Positions 8,308 to 15,978 of a stretch of 33,500 nucleotides of DNA are shown here, piece by piece. The notes under the pieces were generated by a model, which saw only the letters and a list, made by a program, of their open reading frames with translations, was not told where the DNA came from and did no database searches. Within the stretch, counting starts at the first letter, position 1. Every line of letters starts with the position of its first letter. A program made the translations under genes and the position numbers. The DNA is taken from the NCBI RefSeq assembly GCF_001476655.1, contig NZ_LDRT01000067.1:1-33500 (forward strand), given 5' to 3'. The stretch is from Microbacterium testaceum. Lineage in GTDB: Bacteria; Actinomycetota; Actinomycetes; Actinomycetales; Microbacteriaceae.

Positions 8308-8733
8308 GACCGTCGAGGGCTACCGTCGTGATATCGAGGCGCGCGTGCGGCCTGTTTGCCTCCGTTATGGAGGTGAGGCTCGGAAATGCGCGTCGCGGAG
8401 TTGAGAGGCGTACCAATATCCGGTGATTTTGGATTTGGCCGTATACCCAAAGTTCTCATGGCAATGAACATGTCCGTCGCACTGGTTACCTTCGCTAATC
8501 GCGTGGTTCGCCAGCTGTCGGTGCTACAGGACCACTTCGTATCACTCGTCGACCAGGCGGCAAAACTCCTGCGAATCGGCGTGAAGCACCGACCGACTCG
8601 CGAGGCTCGGGGCGGGCGCGCAGTGAGGGGCTGCTGAGGGCGTCCTCGGTGACGAACTGCCATGGTCGGGTGCCCCGCCGTAGCCGGATGAGATATTGTG
8701 CTACATTTTTTTGAACCGACAGAACGGGGATGC
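8308..8733. other. Gene-poor patch of atypical composition
   Basis: These roughly 425 bases between the glycosidase and a toxin-antitoxin-like pair are visibly more AT-rich than the flanks. The only open frame of note is 8386-8637 on the plus strand (83 codons, MRVAELRGVPISGDFG...), with no domain I recognise and no clear ribosome-binding site. It may be a decayed gene or a remnant of an insertion. I see no terminal repeats, target duplication or tRNA. Confidence 0.45.
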
Positions 8734-9012
8734 GTGGCGCCGATCTGGGAGAGCTCGAGCTTCAGGCACGACATCGACAAGCACGACCAGATCTACGCGA
8801 TGCTGAACGCTACGTACACGGCATCGGTTCCAGAGGAGGCTCGGAACGGGGGAGTCGTGAGACTCTTCATCGGTCCCGAGCATGCGCAGACAGAACGGGA
8901 AGTCGAGATCCTCGTTGAGGAGTTCAGCGACGGTCGGGAAGCTCGGATCTTCCATGCGATGCATCTGGGATCGAAGTTCCGTAGCTATCGAGAGGAGAAT
9001 CCTGATGGCTGA
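8734..9012 (+). CDS. Small BrnT/DUF4258-like toxin candidate of a two-gene module
   Basis: This 92-residue protein from the GTG at 8734 reads MAPIWESSSFRHDIDKHDQIYAML, then VVRLFIGPEHAQTEREVEILVEEF and ends ARIFHAMHLGSKFRSYREENPDG. The pattern (charged N-terminus, LFIGP...LEV core, IFHAM...K near the end) resembles a family of short RelE/BrnT-fold-like proteins found beside small DNA-binding antitoxins in actinobacteria; this is recognition from memory and moderate. A GTG at 8698 would add 12 residues. The last 8 bases overlap the following ribbon-helix-helix gene, a toxin-first order as in BrnT/BrnA. GC content is lower than in the neighbours, consistent with recent acquisition. It could instead be an inactive or non-toxin partner. 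Confidence 0.6.
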   Translation: MAPIWESSSFRHDIDKHDQIYAMLNATYTASVPEEARNGGVVRLFIGPEHAQTEREVEILVEEFSDGREARIFHAMHLGSKFRSYREENPDG

Positions 9013-9370
9013 GAAGAAGACCCCACAGACCAACGAAGAACTGGCCTACCGGCTGGCGGAGGACCCGGCGCACCCGCTCCCCGCGCCCGTTGATGTGCGT
9101 ACAGGCGAGAGCGCGGCGGCGTACGGCCGCGAGTTCTTGCTGCGCGAGTTCGGTGACGAACAAGCCATCCAGGCGGCGATGCGAAAGCCTGGACGACCCC
9201 GCAAAGCGACGGTCAAGGTGGCCGCCCGAAAGGGCGCGTCGCCGACCGTGCGCGCTCGAGTGACAGATGCCGACTTCGACACGCTGGCACTGATCGAGGC
9301 CAAGACGGGTAAGACTGAGAGCGAACTGGTCCGCGAGGGTGTCGCGCTCGTCATTGCGCGTTACGCGTAG
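9005..9370 (+). CDS. Ribbon-helix-helix (CopG/Arc-type) antitoxin-like DNA-binding protein
   Basis: This 121-residue protein begins MAEKKTPQTNEELAYRLAEDPAHPLPAP. The N-terminal half is a linker-like region that should contact the partner, followed by a basic Lys/Arg-rich stretch (KPGRPRKATVKVAARKG). Residues about 80-120 (SPTVRARVTDADFDTLALIEAKTGKTESELVREGVALVIARYA) match a ribbon-helix-helix fold: a short beta strand, then two helices with the TGKTESELVREG turn. Its start lies inside the preceding toxin-like gene (8-base overlap), so the two are translationally coupled. By analogy with BrnA-type antitoxins it should neutralise its partner and repress the pair's promoter. It runs convergent to the MFS gene 30 bases away. 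Confidence 0.72.
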   Translation: MAEKKTPQTNEELAYRLAEDPAHPLPAPVDVRTGESAAAYGREFLLREFGDEQAIQAAMRKPGRPRKATVKVAARKGASPTVRARVTDADFDTLALIEAKTGKTESELVREGVALVIARYA

Positions 9371-9400
9371 AGACCAGCTTGTCCGCGGCGAGATGGTGAC

Positions 9401-10978
9401 TTACCGCTCCTCTTTCCGTCTCCCGAGCGTCAGCGTCGAGACCAACCCGAGCGTCAGGAAGCCCGCGGCCGTGAACGCCGCGGCGCGCGTCCCGTCGCTG
9501 AAGGCCGCGCGCGCGTCCGCCGCGATGTCCTGGGTCGCGGGGGACTGCCCGAGTCCCGCGATCGCCGCGCCCGCACTGTCGACCACCTGCGAGACGACCT
9601 GGTCGCGCTGGGCGGCGGGGATCCCGCGATCGTCGAGCGAGCCTGCCAGGACGCCCGCCGTGGTCGAGAAAAGGACCGTGCCGAGGATCGCGACGCCGAG
9701 GGCCGCGCCCAACTGCCGTGAGGTCGACTGCGTTCCCGACGCCTGGCCGCTCGCGGCGGGCGGGACGTCGGCGAGGACCACTCCGGTGAGCTGCGCGGTG
9801 GCGAGTCCCACCCCGAGGCCGTAGACGAACAGGAAGGGGATGAGCGGTCCCCAGGTGGCATCCGGTCCGATCGTCAGGGCGACGCCCGCGACGCCCACGA
9901 TCTCGGCGAGGAGGCCGCCGCGCACGACCCACACGGGGGAGGCCTTCCCGCTGAGGGCGCCCGCGATCCCGCTCGCGACGAACGAGCCGATCGCGAGCGA
10001 GAGGAGGAGGAGTCCGGTCTGCAGCGCATCGAAGCCGACGACGAACTGCAGCCAGAGCGGCAGGGCCAGGATGATCCCGAACTCGCCGAGCGACACGACC
10101 GCGGCCGCGATGTTGCCGTTGCGGAACGATCCGATGCGGAACAGGTCGAACGCCAGCAGGGTCGAGAGGCCGCGCCGCTGCCGCCGGACGCCCCACGCGA
10201 TGAACCCGGCGAGGGCGACGACCGCGACCGCGAAGGCGATCGGCACGGGGGAGAGCTCGAGAGGCCAGGTCCACGCGCCGATCGTGGGGACGGTGTCGAG
10301 CGTCCACCAGCCGTACGTGCGTCCCTCGATGAGGGCGAACACGAGCGGTGCCATGGTGAGCACCGAGAGCAGCGCCCCGACGCCGTCGATCGCCGCACGC
10401 TGCTCGCTGCGCGACTCGGCGACGGTGAGCAGCACACCGATCACGATGAGGACGCCGAGCGGGATGTTGATGCCGAACGCCCACCGCCACGAGAACTCCG
10501 TCGTGAGCCACCCGCCGAGCAAGGGGCCGACGGCCGCCATTCCGCCGATCGTCGAGCCCCACACGGCGAAGGCGATGCCGCGCTCGCGGCCGCGGAAGGT
10601 CGCGTTGATGAGCGAGAGGGTCGTCGGCAGGATCATCGACCCGCCGATGCCCTGCACGAGCCGCGCCGCGATGAGGGCTCCGCCGGAGGGGGCGAGGGAT
10701 GCCGCGATCGAGGCGAGGGCGAAGACGACCACACCGATGAGCATGAGGCGTCGTCTGCCGAACCTGTCGGCGAGACTACCGAAGACGAGCAGGAACGAGG
10801 CGAAGACGAGGGTGTAGGCCTCTTGGACCCACTGCACCTCGGTCGACGAAATCCCGAGATCCTCGACGATCGAGGGGACGGCCACGTTGACGATCGTCGA
10901 GTCGACGATGATCAGCGAGACGGCGATGCTGATGAAGACGAGCCCCGCCCAGCGGCGCCGGTCCATGCGTTCGTTCAT
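9401..10978 (-). CDS. MFS drug exporter, DHA2 (14-helix) family
   Basis: This 525-residue membrane protein belongs to the drug:H+ antiporter-2 group. The first helix is VFISIAVSLIIVDSTIVNVAVPSIVEDLG (the DHA2 motif D1-like LDxTIVNVALP), followed by GSLADRFGRRRLMLIGV (motif A) and a motif-C-like segment AFAVWGSTIGGMAAVGPLLGGWL. About 14 transmembrane segments can be counted. The start is ATG 10978, or ATG 10966 (MDRRRW); neither has a ribosome-binding site. A perfect 27-base palindrome includes the 10978 ATG, so a leaderless transcript or the shorter start is likely. It lies 53 bases downstream of another MFS gene in the same direction. Likely role: efflux of toxic small molecules; substrate unknown. 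Confidence 0.92.
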   Translation of the reverse strand: MNERMDRRRWAGLVFISIAVSLIIVDSTIVNVAVPSIVEDLGISSTEVQWVQEAYTLVFASFLLVFGSLADRFGRRRLMLIGVVVFALASIAASLAPSGGALIAARLVQGIGGSMILPTTLSLINATFRGRERGIAFAVWGSTIGGMAAVGPLLGGWLTTEFSWRWAFGINIPLGVLIVIGVLLTVAESRSEQRAAIDGVGALLSVLTMAPLVFALIEGRTYGWWTLDTVPTIGAWTWPLELSPVPIAFAVAVVALAGFIAWGVRRQRRGLSTLLAFDLFRIGSFRNGNIAAAVVSLGEFGIILALPLWLQFVVGFDALQTGLLLLSLAIGSFVASGIAGALSGKASPVWVVRGGLLAEIVGVAGVALTIGPDATWGPLIPFLFVYGLGVGLATAQLTGVVLADVPPAASGQASGTQSTSRQLGAALGVAILGTVLFSTTAGVLAGSLDDRGIPAAQRDQVVSQVVDSAGAAIAGLGQSPATQDIAADARAAFSDGTRAAAFTAAGFLTLGLVSTLTLGRRKEER

Positions 10979-11002
10979 GTAGCTAGCTTATCTAGCTACA
11001 TG
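10976..11002 (-). promoter_or_regulatory. Perfect palindromic operator candidate at the DHA2 exporter start
   Basis: Perfect inverted repeat with 11-base arms (CATGTAGCTAG and CTAGCTACATG) and a 5-base spacer. It contains the annotated start codon. A TAGATA -10-like hexamer lies inside it on the minus strand. The AT-rich, CTAG-containing repeat is typical of TetR or MarR operators; the regulator is unknown, with the MarR gene at 12405 the nearest candidate. Confidence 0.78.
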
Positions 11003-11031
11003 CGGGAAGGGCCATCCCTTGACGGGAGACG

Positions 11032-12408
11032 TCAGGAGTGATGCGAGGCCGCGCGAGGTGTCCCCGGTCGAGGCGCGCGCTCCCCGGTGGCGAGCGGGAT
11101 CGGCGTGGTGCCGGCGATCTCGTCGCTGAAGTCCTCGGGCTCGGGGGAGACGACGGTGAGGGGGCGCGTCTCGTCCAGCGTCAGGCGGAACCGCTTGCTC
11201 TCATGACGGTGCACGCGGCCCGAGGACAGCGTCCACGCGACCCCGATCCCGCACGCGAGGAAGGCGACGACGGCGGCGAGGCCGATCGCGACGCGCGGGC
11301 CGAACTCGCTCGCGACCCCGCCCACGATCGGCGCGCCGACGGGCGTGCCGCCGAGGAGGATCGCCATGTACAGCGCGAGAACCCGCCCCCGCAGCGCGGG
11401 GTCGGTCGTGGTCTGGACGTAGCCGTTCGCGGTGGTCAGCGTCGTGACCACGCAGAAGCCCGTGAGCACGAGCGTCGCGGCGTACGCGCCGTAGCTCGGC
11501 GCGAACACGGAGAGAGTGGATGCCACGGCGAACCCGCCCGCGCCCAGGATCACGACGCGCATCCGGGCGCGCTCGCGGCGGGCGGCGAGGAGGGCGCCGG
11601 CGAGGGAGCCGATCGCGACGAACGAGCTGAGCAGGCCGAAGCCGTCGGCGCCGCGCCCGAACTCGAGCGCCATGGTCGAGGCGAAGATCGGGAAGTTCAT
11701 GCCGAACGCGCCGAGCAGGAACACCATCGAGAAGATCACGATGAGGTCGGGGCGCTTCGCCACGTACCGGAAACCGTCCGCGAGTCGGGCGGGCCCGCCG
11801 CGGCGGTGGTGCACGACGAGCTCGTGCGGCCGCATGATCAGCAGCGCCGCGAGCATGGCGAGGAAGGTCACGGCGTTGACGAGGAACACCCAGCCCGTGC
11901 CGACGACGACGATCATGATGCCCGCGACCGCCGGACCGATGAGCCGCGCGGTGTTGAACGACGCCGCGTTCAGCGCGACGGCGTTCGAGGCGTTCTCCTT
12001 CTCGACGAGGTCGGAGACGAAGGTCTGGCGCGCCGGGTTGTCGAAGGCGGTGACCACGCCGAGCGCGAGAGCGAAGCCGTACATCAGGGGGAGCGTCATC
12101 GCGCCGGTGAGGATCAGGATGCCGAGGGTGAGCGCGAGAGCGAGCAACGCCGACTGCGTGCACATGATGAGCTTTCGCCGGTCGAAGCGGTCGGCGACCC
12201 ACCCGGTGACGCTCACCAGCAGGAGCGGCGGGGCGAACTGCAGAGCCATGGTGACGCCCATCGCCGCGGCGTCGTTGTCGGTCAGCTGGGTCAGCACGAC
12301 CCAGTTCTGCGCGGTCGCCTGCATCCACGCGCCCACGTTCGACACCAGCGCGCCGATGAACCAGACGCGGTAGTTGAACACCGAGAAGGAGCGGAACATC
12401 GCGCTCAT
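11032..12408 (-). CDS. MFS exporter (MFS_3/enterobactin-exporter-like)
   Basis: This 458-residue protein has about 12 transmembrane helices. The start MSAMFRSFSVFNYRVWFIGALVSNVGAWMQATAQNWVVLTQLT is typical of the MFS_3 group (EntS/TetV-like exporters), with VTGWVADRFDRRKLIMCTQ as motif A and NPARQTFVSDLVEKENASNAVALNAASFNTARLIGPAVAG, a stretch well conserved in this group. The last 50 residues are a soluble tail (SPEPEDFSDEIAGTTPIPLA). Its ATG overlaps the MarR stop as ATGA, so it should be co-transcribed with and controlled by that regulator. Likely job: export of a drug, siderophore or aromatic compound that MarR senses. Confidence 0.92.
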   Translation of the reverse strand: MSAMFRSFSVFNYRVWFIGALVSNVGAWMQATAQNWVVLTQLTDNDAAAMGVTMALQFAPPLLLVSVTGWVADRFDRRKLIMCTQSALLALALTLGILILTGAMTLPLMYGFALALGVVTAFDNPARQTFVSDLVEKENASNAVALNAASFNTARLIGPAVAGIMIVVVGTGWVFLVNAVTFLAMLAALLIMRPHELVVHHRRGGPARLADGFRYVAKRPDLIVIFSMVFLLGAFGMNFPIFASTMALEFGRGADGFGLLSSFVAIGSLAGALLAARRERARMRVVILGAGGFAVASTLSVFAPSYGAYAATLVLTGFCVVTTLTTANGYVQTTTDPALRGRVLALYMAILLGGTPVGAPIVGGVASEFGPRVAIGLAAVVAFLACGIGVAWTLSSGRVHRHESKRFRLTLDETRPLTVVSPEPEDFSDEIAGTTPIPLATGERAPRPGTPRAASHHS

Positions 12409-12866
12409 CTCTCCGCCACCTTCCTCATGATCTCGGCCGCCGCGGCGAGCGTCTCCCGCTCGATGGGGCTCAACCCCTCGAGGGCCTCCTCGAGCCAGGC
12501 GTCTCGTCGGCGCACCGTCTCGTCGACGACGGCGCGGCCCGCGTCCGTCAGAGCGATCGTGACCTTGCGCCGGTCGTCCTCGTGCGGGGTGCGCGTGAGG
12601 TACCCCGCGTCTTCGAGGAGCGAGACGGTGCGGTTCATCGAGGGAGCGGTGACGCGCTCCCGCTCGGCGAGCCGGCCGAGGGTGTGCTCGCCGTGGATGG
12701 CGAGCGCCGCGAGGACCGCGAACTGGCCGTCGCTCATGGAGTCGACCGCGCGCTGCGCGCGGAGCCGCCGCGCCAGTCGGAACGTCGCCATGCGGAGGCC
12801 GGATGCCTCGGAGATGAAGACAGGGGTCGGGTCGGGGCGGCCGGTGTTCGTGCTGTTCGTCGTCAT
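12405..12866 (-). CDS. MarR-family transcriptional regulator
   Basis: This 153-residue winged-helix protein has the MarR core: SDGQFAVLAALAIHGEHTLGRLAERERVTAPSMNRTVSLLEDAGYLTRTPHEDDRRKVTIALTDAGRAVV, with recognition helix APSMNRTVSLLEDAG and the wing motif DDRRK. ATG 12866 (MTTNSTNTG) was chosen; an in-frame ATG at 12881 falls inside a palindrome and is less likely. It is the first gene of an operon with the MFS exporter (ATGA overlap). MarR proteins usually repress their own operon and release DNA on binding phenolic or antibiotic ligands. The inverted repeat at 12873-12902 is the natural operator candidate. Confidence 0.93.
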   Translation of the reverse strand: MTTNSTNTGRPDPTPVFISEASGLRMATFRLARRLRAQRAVDSMSDGQFAVLAALAIHGEHTLGRLAERERVTAPSMNRTVSLLEDAGYLTRTPHEDDRRKVTIALTDAGRAVVDETVRRRDAWLEEALEGLSPIERETLAAAAEIMRKVAER

Positions 12867-12872
12867 CTCAAT

Positions 12873-12902
12873 CGTTAGCATAACTTATTAGTCTTGCTAA
12901 CG
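12873..12902. promoter_or_regulatory. MarR operator candidate
   Basis: Perfect 8-base inverted repeat CGTTAGCA / TGCTAACG with a 14-base AT-rich spacer, immediately upstream of marR and between divergent genes. Size and half-site (TTAGCA/TGCTAA) suit a MarR dimer site. It could also influence the plus-strand hydrolase, whose -10 is about 20 bases further on. Confidence 0.68.
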
Positions 12903-12924
12903 GAATGGGTCGGGCGGCTCGCCC

Positions 12925-12937
12925 TAAGATCGGGCGC
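12925..12937 (+). promoter_or_regulatory. Leaderless promoter for the hydrolase
   Basis: TAAGAT (12925-12930) is followed by exactly 7 bases and then the ATG, the spacing expected if transcription begins on the start codon, as is common in actinobacteria. No Shine-Dalgarno sequence is present. Confidence 0.6.
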
Positions 12938-13783
12938 ATGCCTGAGTTCGACGACGCCTACGGCATCACGATCGTCTACGACGTCTACGAGGCGACGACG
13001 CCCCGGGGCGTCGTGCAGCTGCTCCACGGCGTGGGGGAGCACGCGGGGCGCTACGCGGCGCTGATCGAGGCGCTCGTCGCCGACGGGTACACCGTCTACG
13101 CCGACGACCACCGGGGGCACGGGCGCACGGGCCTTCGGCAGTGGGGTGGCGATCACGCGAAGCTCGGGCGCCTCGGTCCCGGCGGTGTCGGCGCGGCGCG
13201 CGACGCGGTCTGGACGCTCACGCAGCTCATCCGCGAGCGTCACCCCGACCTCCCGCTCGTGCTCCTCGGGCATTCGTGGGGCTCGTTCCTCGCGCAGATG
13301 CTGCTGGATCGGCATCCGGATGCCTTCGACGCGGTCGTCCTGAGCGGCTCCGCCCTGCGCTGGCCCGGCGCTCTCAACCCCGGCGACCTGAATGCCCCGT
13401 GGAAGAAGCTCGGCGGCTCGGGCATGCAGTGGCTCTCGAGCGACGAGCAGGTGGGCCGGGACTTCGTGGCCGACCCGCTGACCACGTCGGTGCCGCTCGC
13501 GAAGCTCTTCGGGCCGATCGAGGCGGCGAAGCTCTTCGGGCGCCCGCGCCGCCACCTCGAGCGCGATGTCCCGGTGCTGTTGATGGTGGGGCGCGACGAC
13601 ACCGTGGGCGGACCGCGGAGCGTGCACCTGCTGGCTGACGCCTATCGCTCGCGTTCCGGCCTGACCGACGTCACGACCCTCGTGTACCCCGGGGCCCGGC
13701 ACGAGATCTTCGCCGAGGTGCAGCAGGCCGAGGTGCGCGCCGACCTTCTGGCCTGGCTCGACGCCCGCTTCCCCAGAGCGTAG
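12938..13783 (+). CDS. Alpha/beta hydrolase, monoacylglycerol-lipase-like (Hydrolase_4)
   Basis: This 281-residue cytoplasmic hydrolase probably cleaves monoacylglycerols or similar esters. The family features are all present: VVQLLHGVGEHAGRYAALIEALVADGYTVYADDHRGHGRTG (oxyanion HG and the DHRGHG motif), nucleophile Ser113 in GHSWGS, acid Asp220 or Asp221 in GRDDTVGG, and His255 in GARHEIF. The start at 12938 (MPEFDDAYG) follows a TAAGAT -10 by 7 bases; an ATG at 12905 would add 11 unlikely residues. It diverges from the marR-exporter operon and is followed directly by a REP-like palindrome that may terminate transcription. Confidence 0.88.
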   Translation: MPEFDDAYGITIVYDVYEATTPRGVVQLLHGVGEHAGRYAALIEALVADGYTVYADDHRGHGRTGLRQWGGDHAKLGRLGPGGVGAARDAVWTLTQLIRERHPDLPLVLLGHSWGSFLAQMLLDRHPDAFDAVVLSGSALRWPGALNPGDLNAPWKKLGGSGMQWLSSDEQVGRDFVADPLTTSVPLAKLFGPIEAAKLFGRPRRHLERDVPVLLMVGRDDTVGGPRSVHLLADAYRSRSGLTDVTTLVYPGARHEIFAEVQQAEVRADLLAWLDARFPRA

Positions 13784-13787
13784 GTCC

Positions 13788-13827
13788 CTGAGCCCGTCGA
13801 AGGGTCCGGTGGCTTCGACGAGCTCAG
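13788..13827. repeat. REP-like palindrome, copy 1
   Basis: Arms 13788-13802 (CTGAGCCCGTCGAAG) and 13813-13827 (CTTCGACGAGCTCAG) are complementary with one mismatch around a 10-base loop. It starts 5 bases after the hydrolase stop. The core CTGAGCyyGTCGAAGGG recurs at 13864 and 25355. Confidence 0.75.
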
Positions 13828-13863
13828 CCGCCTCGCGCCCGGGCCGGGGGCCGCGTGGCGGAG

Positions 13864-13886
13864 GTCCCTGAGCTTGTCGAAGGGCC
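13864..13886 (+). repeat. REP-like element, copy 2 (single arm)
   Basis: The core CTGAGCTTGTCGAAGGG is repeated here, preceded by GTCC as in copy 1, in the gap between the hydrolase and the sugar-transporter operon. Only one arm is present. Confidence 0.7.
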
Positions 13887-13922
13887 GGTCGAGTCTGTGT
13901 GCGTTCGTGAACAGTTCCGAAC

Positions 13923-13943
13923 ATAAACAAACGCTAATAAACA
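13923..13943. promoter_or_regulatory. AT-rich direct repeats upstream of sugar ABC operon (repressor-site candidate)
   Basis: ATAAACA occurs twice 14 bases apart (13923-13929, 13937-13943), with AAACAAAC between them. About 20 bases further on TACCCT (13961-13966) could be a -10. In a very GC-rich context such an A-rich block is conspicuous. TGTTT-type repeats are typical of DeoR-family repressors, and a DeoR gene lies in this locus. A second block (CAAACA at 14102 and 14112) lies just inside the coding region as annotated. Confidence 0.5.
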
Positions 13944-14053
13944 CGTCGTGACCGAAGCGTTACCCTCTCGAATTGACCCGCGCCGCGGAAACCGCGAAGC
14001 TGAGGCGGTCCGATTCGGAGAAATCCGCATCCCCCGGGCCTTTCGGTCCCTCA

Positions 14054-15031
14054 ATGCCGAGGAAAGTGCACACGGACGTGACCACGACATTCACACAAAA
14101 GCAAACAGATACAAACAAGGTTGATCCGACATCCCGTTCGCGTCGAACCGCCGGATCTCGACCCGAGCGGCTCAGCAGCGGCATGTTCGCTCTGCTCCTC
14201 GTCGTGCCGGGCATGGCCCTCATGGCCGTCGTCGTCGCGTACCCGCTGATCTCGGCTCTCGTGACCGCGTTCTTCCGGCAGAGCCTCGTGCTCCCCGGTC
14301 GCGAGTTCGTCGGCATCCAGAACATCGTCGACGTGCTCGAGAGCGACTTCCTCCGCTTGCTGATGCAGACGCTCGTCTTCACGCTCGGCACCACGATCGC
14401 CCCCTTCGTGATCGGCTTCGCGCTCGCTCTCGCCCTGAACACCCAGATCCGTGGGTCCAAGATCATGCGCGGACTCATGCTCATCCCGTGGCTCGTCCCG
14501 GGCGTCGTCGTCTCGTTCCTCTGGATGTGGATCTTCAACGCCAACTACGGCGTGATGAACGCGATCCTGGAGCCGCTCGGCGTGGCGCCGCAGGCGTGGC
14601 TCGCGCAGCCGGGCACCGCGATGTTCGCGGTCATCGTCGCCAAGACGTGGCAGTCGTTCCCCTGGATGATGGTCATGCTCCTGGCAGGCCTTCAGACGGT
14701 TCCGCGGGAGCTGCACGAGGCCGCCGAGATGGACGGCGCGGGCACGGTCCGCCGGTTCTTCTCGATCACCGTGCCGCAGATCGGCGGGATCATCGGGCTC
14801 GTCCTGCTGCTCGAGTTCATCTGGAACTTCCAGCACTTCGACATCATCTACGTCCTCACCGGCGGCGGCCCTGCCGGCTCCACCGAGACGTTCGCCACCG
14901 CGGTGTACGAGACCGCGTTCCACGGGTTCGACCTCGGCCACGCGGGGGCCCTCGGTCTGCTGTGGATGGTCCTGCTCATGGCGCTCGTCGTCGTCTACGT
15001 CCGATTCTCCGAGAGGGGCGAGAAGCGATGA
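14054..15031 (+). CDS. Carbohydrate ABC importer permease (MalF/UgpA-like)
   Basis: This inner-membrane permease (325 residues from ATG 14054) opens its hydrophobic part at MFALLLVVPGMALMAVVVAYPLISALVTAFF and shows about six helices plus the EAA loop ELHEAAEMDGAGTVRRFFSITVPQIGG that contacts the ATPase. VLTGGGPAGSTETFATAVYETAF is the usual late motif of sugar permeases. The start is uncertain: the frame stays open back to a TTG at 13973, while A-rich CAAACA repeats within codons 17-22 suggest that translation might begin later, possibly at ATG 14184. It overlaps the next permease by ATGA. No ATPase gene is in the locus, so a shared MsiK-type ATPase encoded elsewhere is probable. Confidence 0.9.
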   Translation: MPRKVHTDVTTTFTQKQTDTNKVDPTSRSRRTAGSRPERLSSGMFALLLVVPGMALMAVVVAYPLISALVTAFFRQSLVLPGREFVGIQNIVDVLESDFLRLLMQTLVFTLGTTIAPFVIGFALALALNTQIRGSKIMRGLMLIPWLVPGVVVSFLWMWIFNANYGVMNAILEPLGVAPQAWLAQPGTAMFAVIVAKTWQSFPWMMVMLLAGLQTVPRELHEAAEMDGAGTVRRFFSITVPQIGGIIGLVLLLEFIWNFQHFDIIYVLTGGGPAGSTETFATAVYETAFHGFDLGHAGALGLLWMVLLMALVVVYVRFSERGEKR

Positions 15032-15960
15032 CCAGCACCGCACTGCCCACCGTCACCCCGACCCCCGACGCACCTCCCGTGGTGCCCCCGGCTCCGCGCC
15101 GCCGCCGGCGGCAGCTGGCATCCGGTCTCCGCTCCGACCGTCCCGGCGTCCGCCTCGCCGCGTGGGCCGCGGTCATCGTGTGCGGGGGCTTCGCCCTGCT
15201 GCCGGTGTACTGGCTCCTCGCGACCTCGCTCACACCGCGCGACCAGGTCTTCTCGTACCCGCCGAAGATCTTCCCGACCCAGGTCACGTTCGACGCCTAC
15301 GCGGGCCTCGTGGCGAACCCCCAGCTGTTCACCTACCTGCAGAACAGCATCATCGTGTCGGTCATCACGGCCGTGCTCTCGGTGATCGTCTCGGCGTACA
15401 TGGGGTACTCGTTCTCGAAGTTCCGCTACCGCGGACGGCGGCAGCTGATGTACTTCGTGCTCGCGTCGCAGATGTTCCCGCAGGCCCTTCTGCTCGTGAC
15501 GCTCTACAGCGTGTTCAGCGCCTACGGCCTGCTGAACACCTACACCGCGCTGGTGCTGTCGTTCACGACCTTCACGCTGCCGCTGTGCGTCTGGATGCTG
15601 AAGGGGTTCTTCGACACGATCTCCGACGAGCTCATCGAGGCCGCGCGCGTCGACGGCGCCTCGCGCCTGCGCACGATCCACTCGATCGTCCTGCCGCTGG
15701 CCGCGCCCGGCCTCGTCGCCGCGGGTCTGTTCGCCTTCGTCCGCGGCTGGAACGACTTCATCTTCGCCCTCACGCTCGCCGGTCCCGACAAGCAGACGCT
15801 TCCGCCGGGCCTCGTCAACACCTACGTCGGAGAAGCGGCGACCGCGTGGCCCGAGCTCATGGCCGCCTCGCTCGTCGTGTCGCTGCCCGTCGCCATCGCC
15901 TTCATGCTGCTCCAGCGCTACCTCGTCAGCGGCATGACCGCCGGCGCGGTCAAGGGCTGA
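15028..15960 (+). CDS. Carbohydrate ABC importer permease (MalG/UgpE-like)
   Basis: This 310-residue second permease of the sugar importer has a proline-rich cytoplasmic N-terminus (TPTPDAPPVVPPAPRRRRR), then a first helix AAWAAVIVCGGFALLPVYWLLATSL, the conserved SLTPRDQVFSYPPKIFP and the EAA loop DELIEAARVDGASRLRTIHSIVLPLAAPGL. It ends with QRYLVSGMTAGAVKG, the standard C-terminus of MalG-group proteins. The ATG overlaps the MalF-like stop (ATGA), so the two are translationally coupled and form a heterodimer. Confidence 0.94.
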   Translation: MTSTALPTVTPTPDAPPVVPPAPRRRRRQLASGLRSDRPGVRLAAWAAVIVCGGFALLPVYWLLATSLTPRDQVFSYPPKIFPTQVTFDAYAGLVANPQLFTYLQNSIIVSVITAVLSVIVSAYMGYSFSKFRYRGRRQLMYFVLASQMFPQALLLVTLYSVFSAYGLLNTYTALVLSFTTFTLPLCVWMLKGFFDTISDELIEAARVDGASRLRTIHSIVLPLAAPGLVAAGLFAFVRGWNDFIFALTLAGPDKQTLPPGLVNTYVGEAATAWPELMAASLVVSLPVAIAFMLLQRYLVSGMTAGAVKG

Positions 15961-15978
15961 CCGGCTCCCCGATCCACT

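Noticed and set aside
8386..8637. 83-codon plus-strand ORF
   Set aside because: No recognisable domain and no ribosome-binding site; kept only as part of a description of the atypical patch.
8308..9370. Integrated prophage or integrative element
   Set aside because: No integrase, tRNA or attachment repeats were visible; only a small toxin-antitoxin-like pair and sparse sequence.
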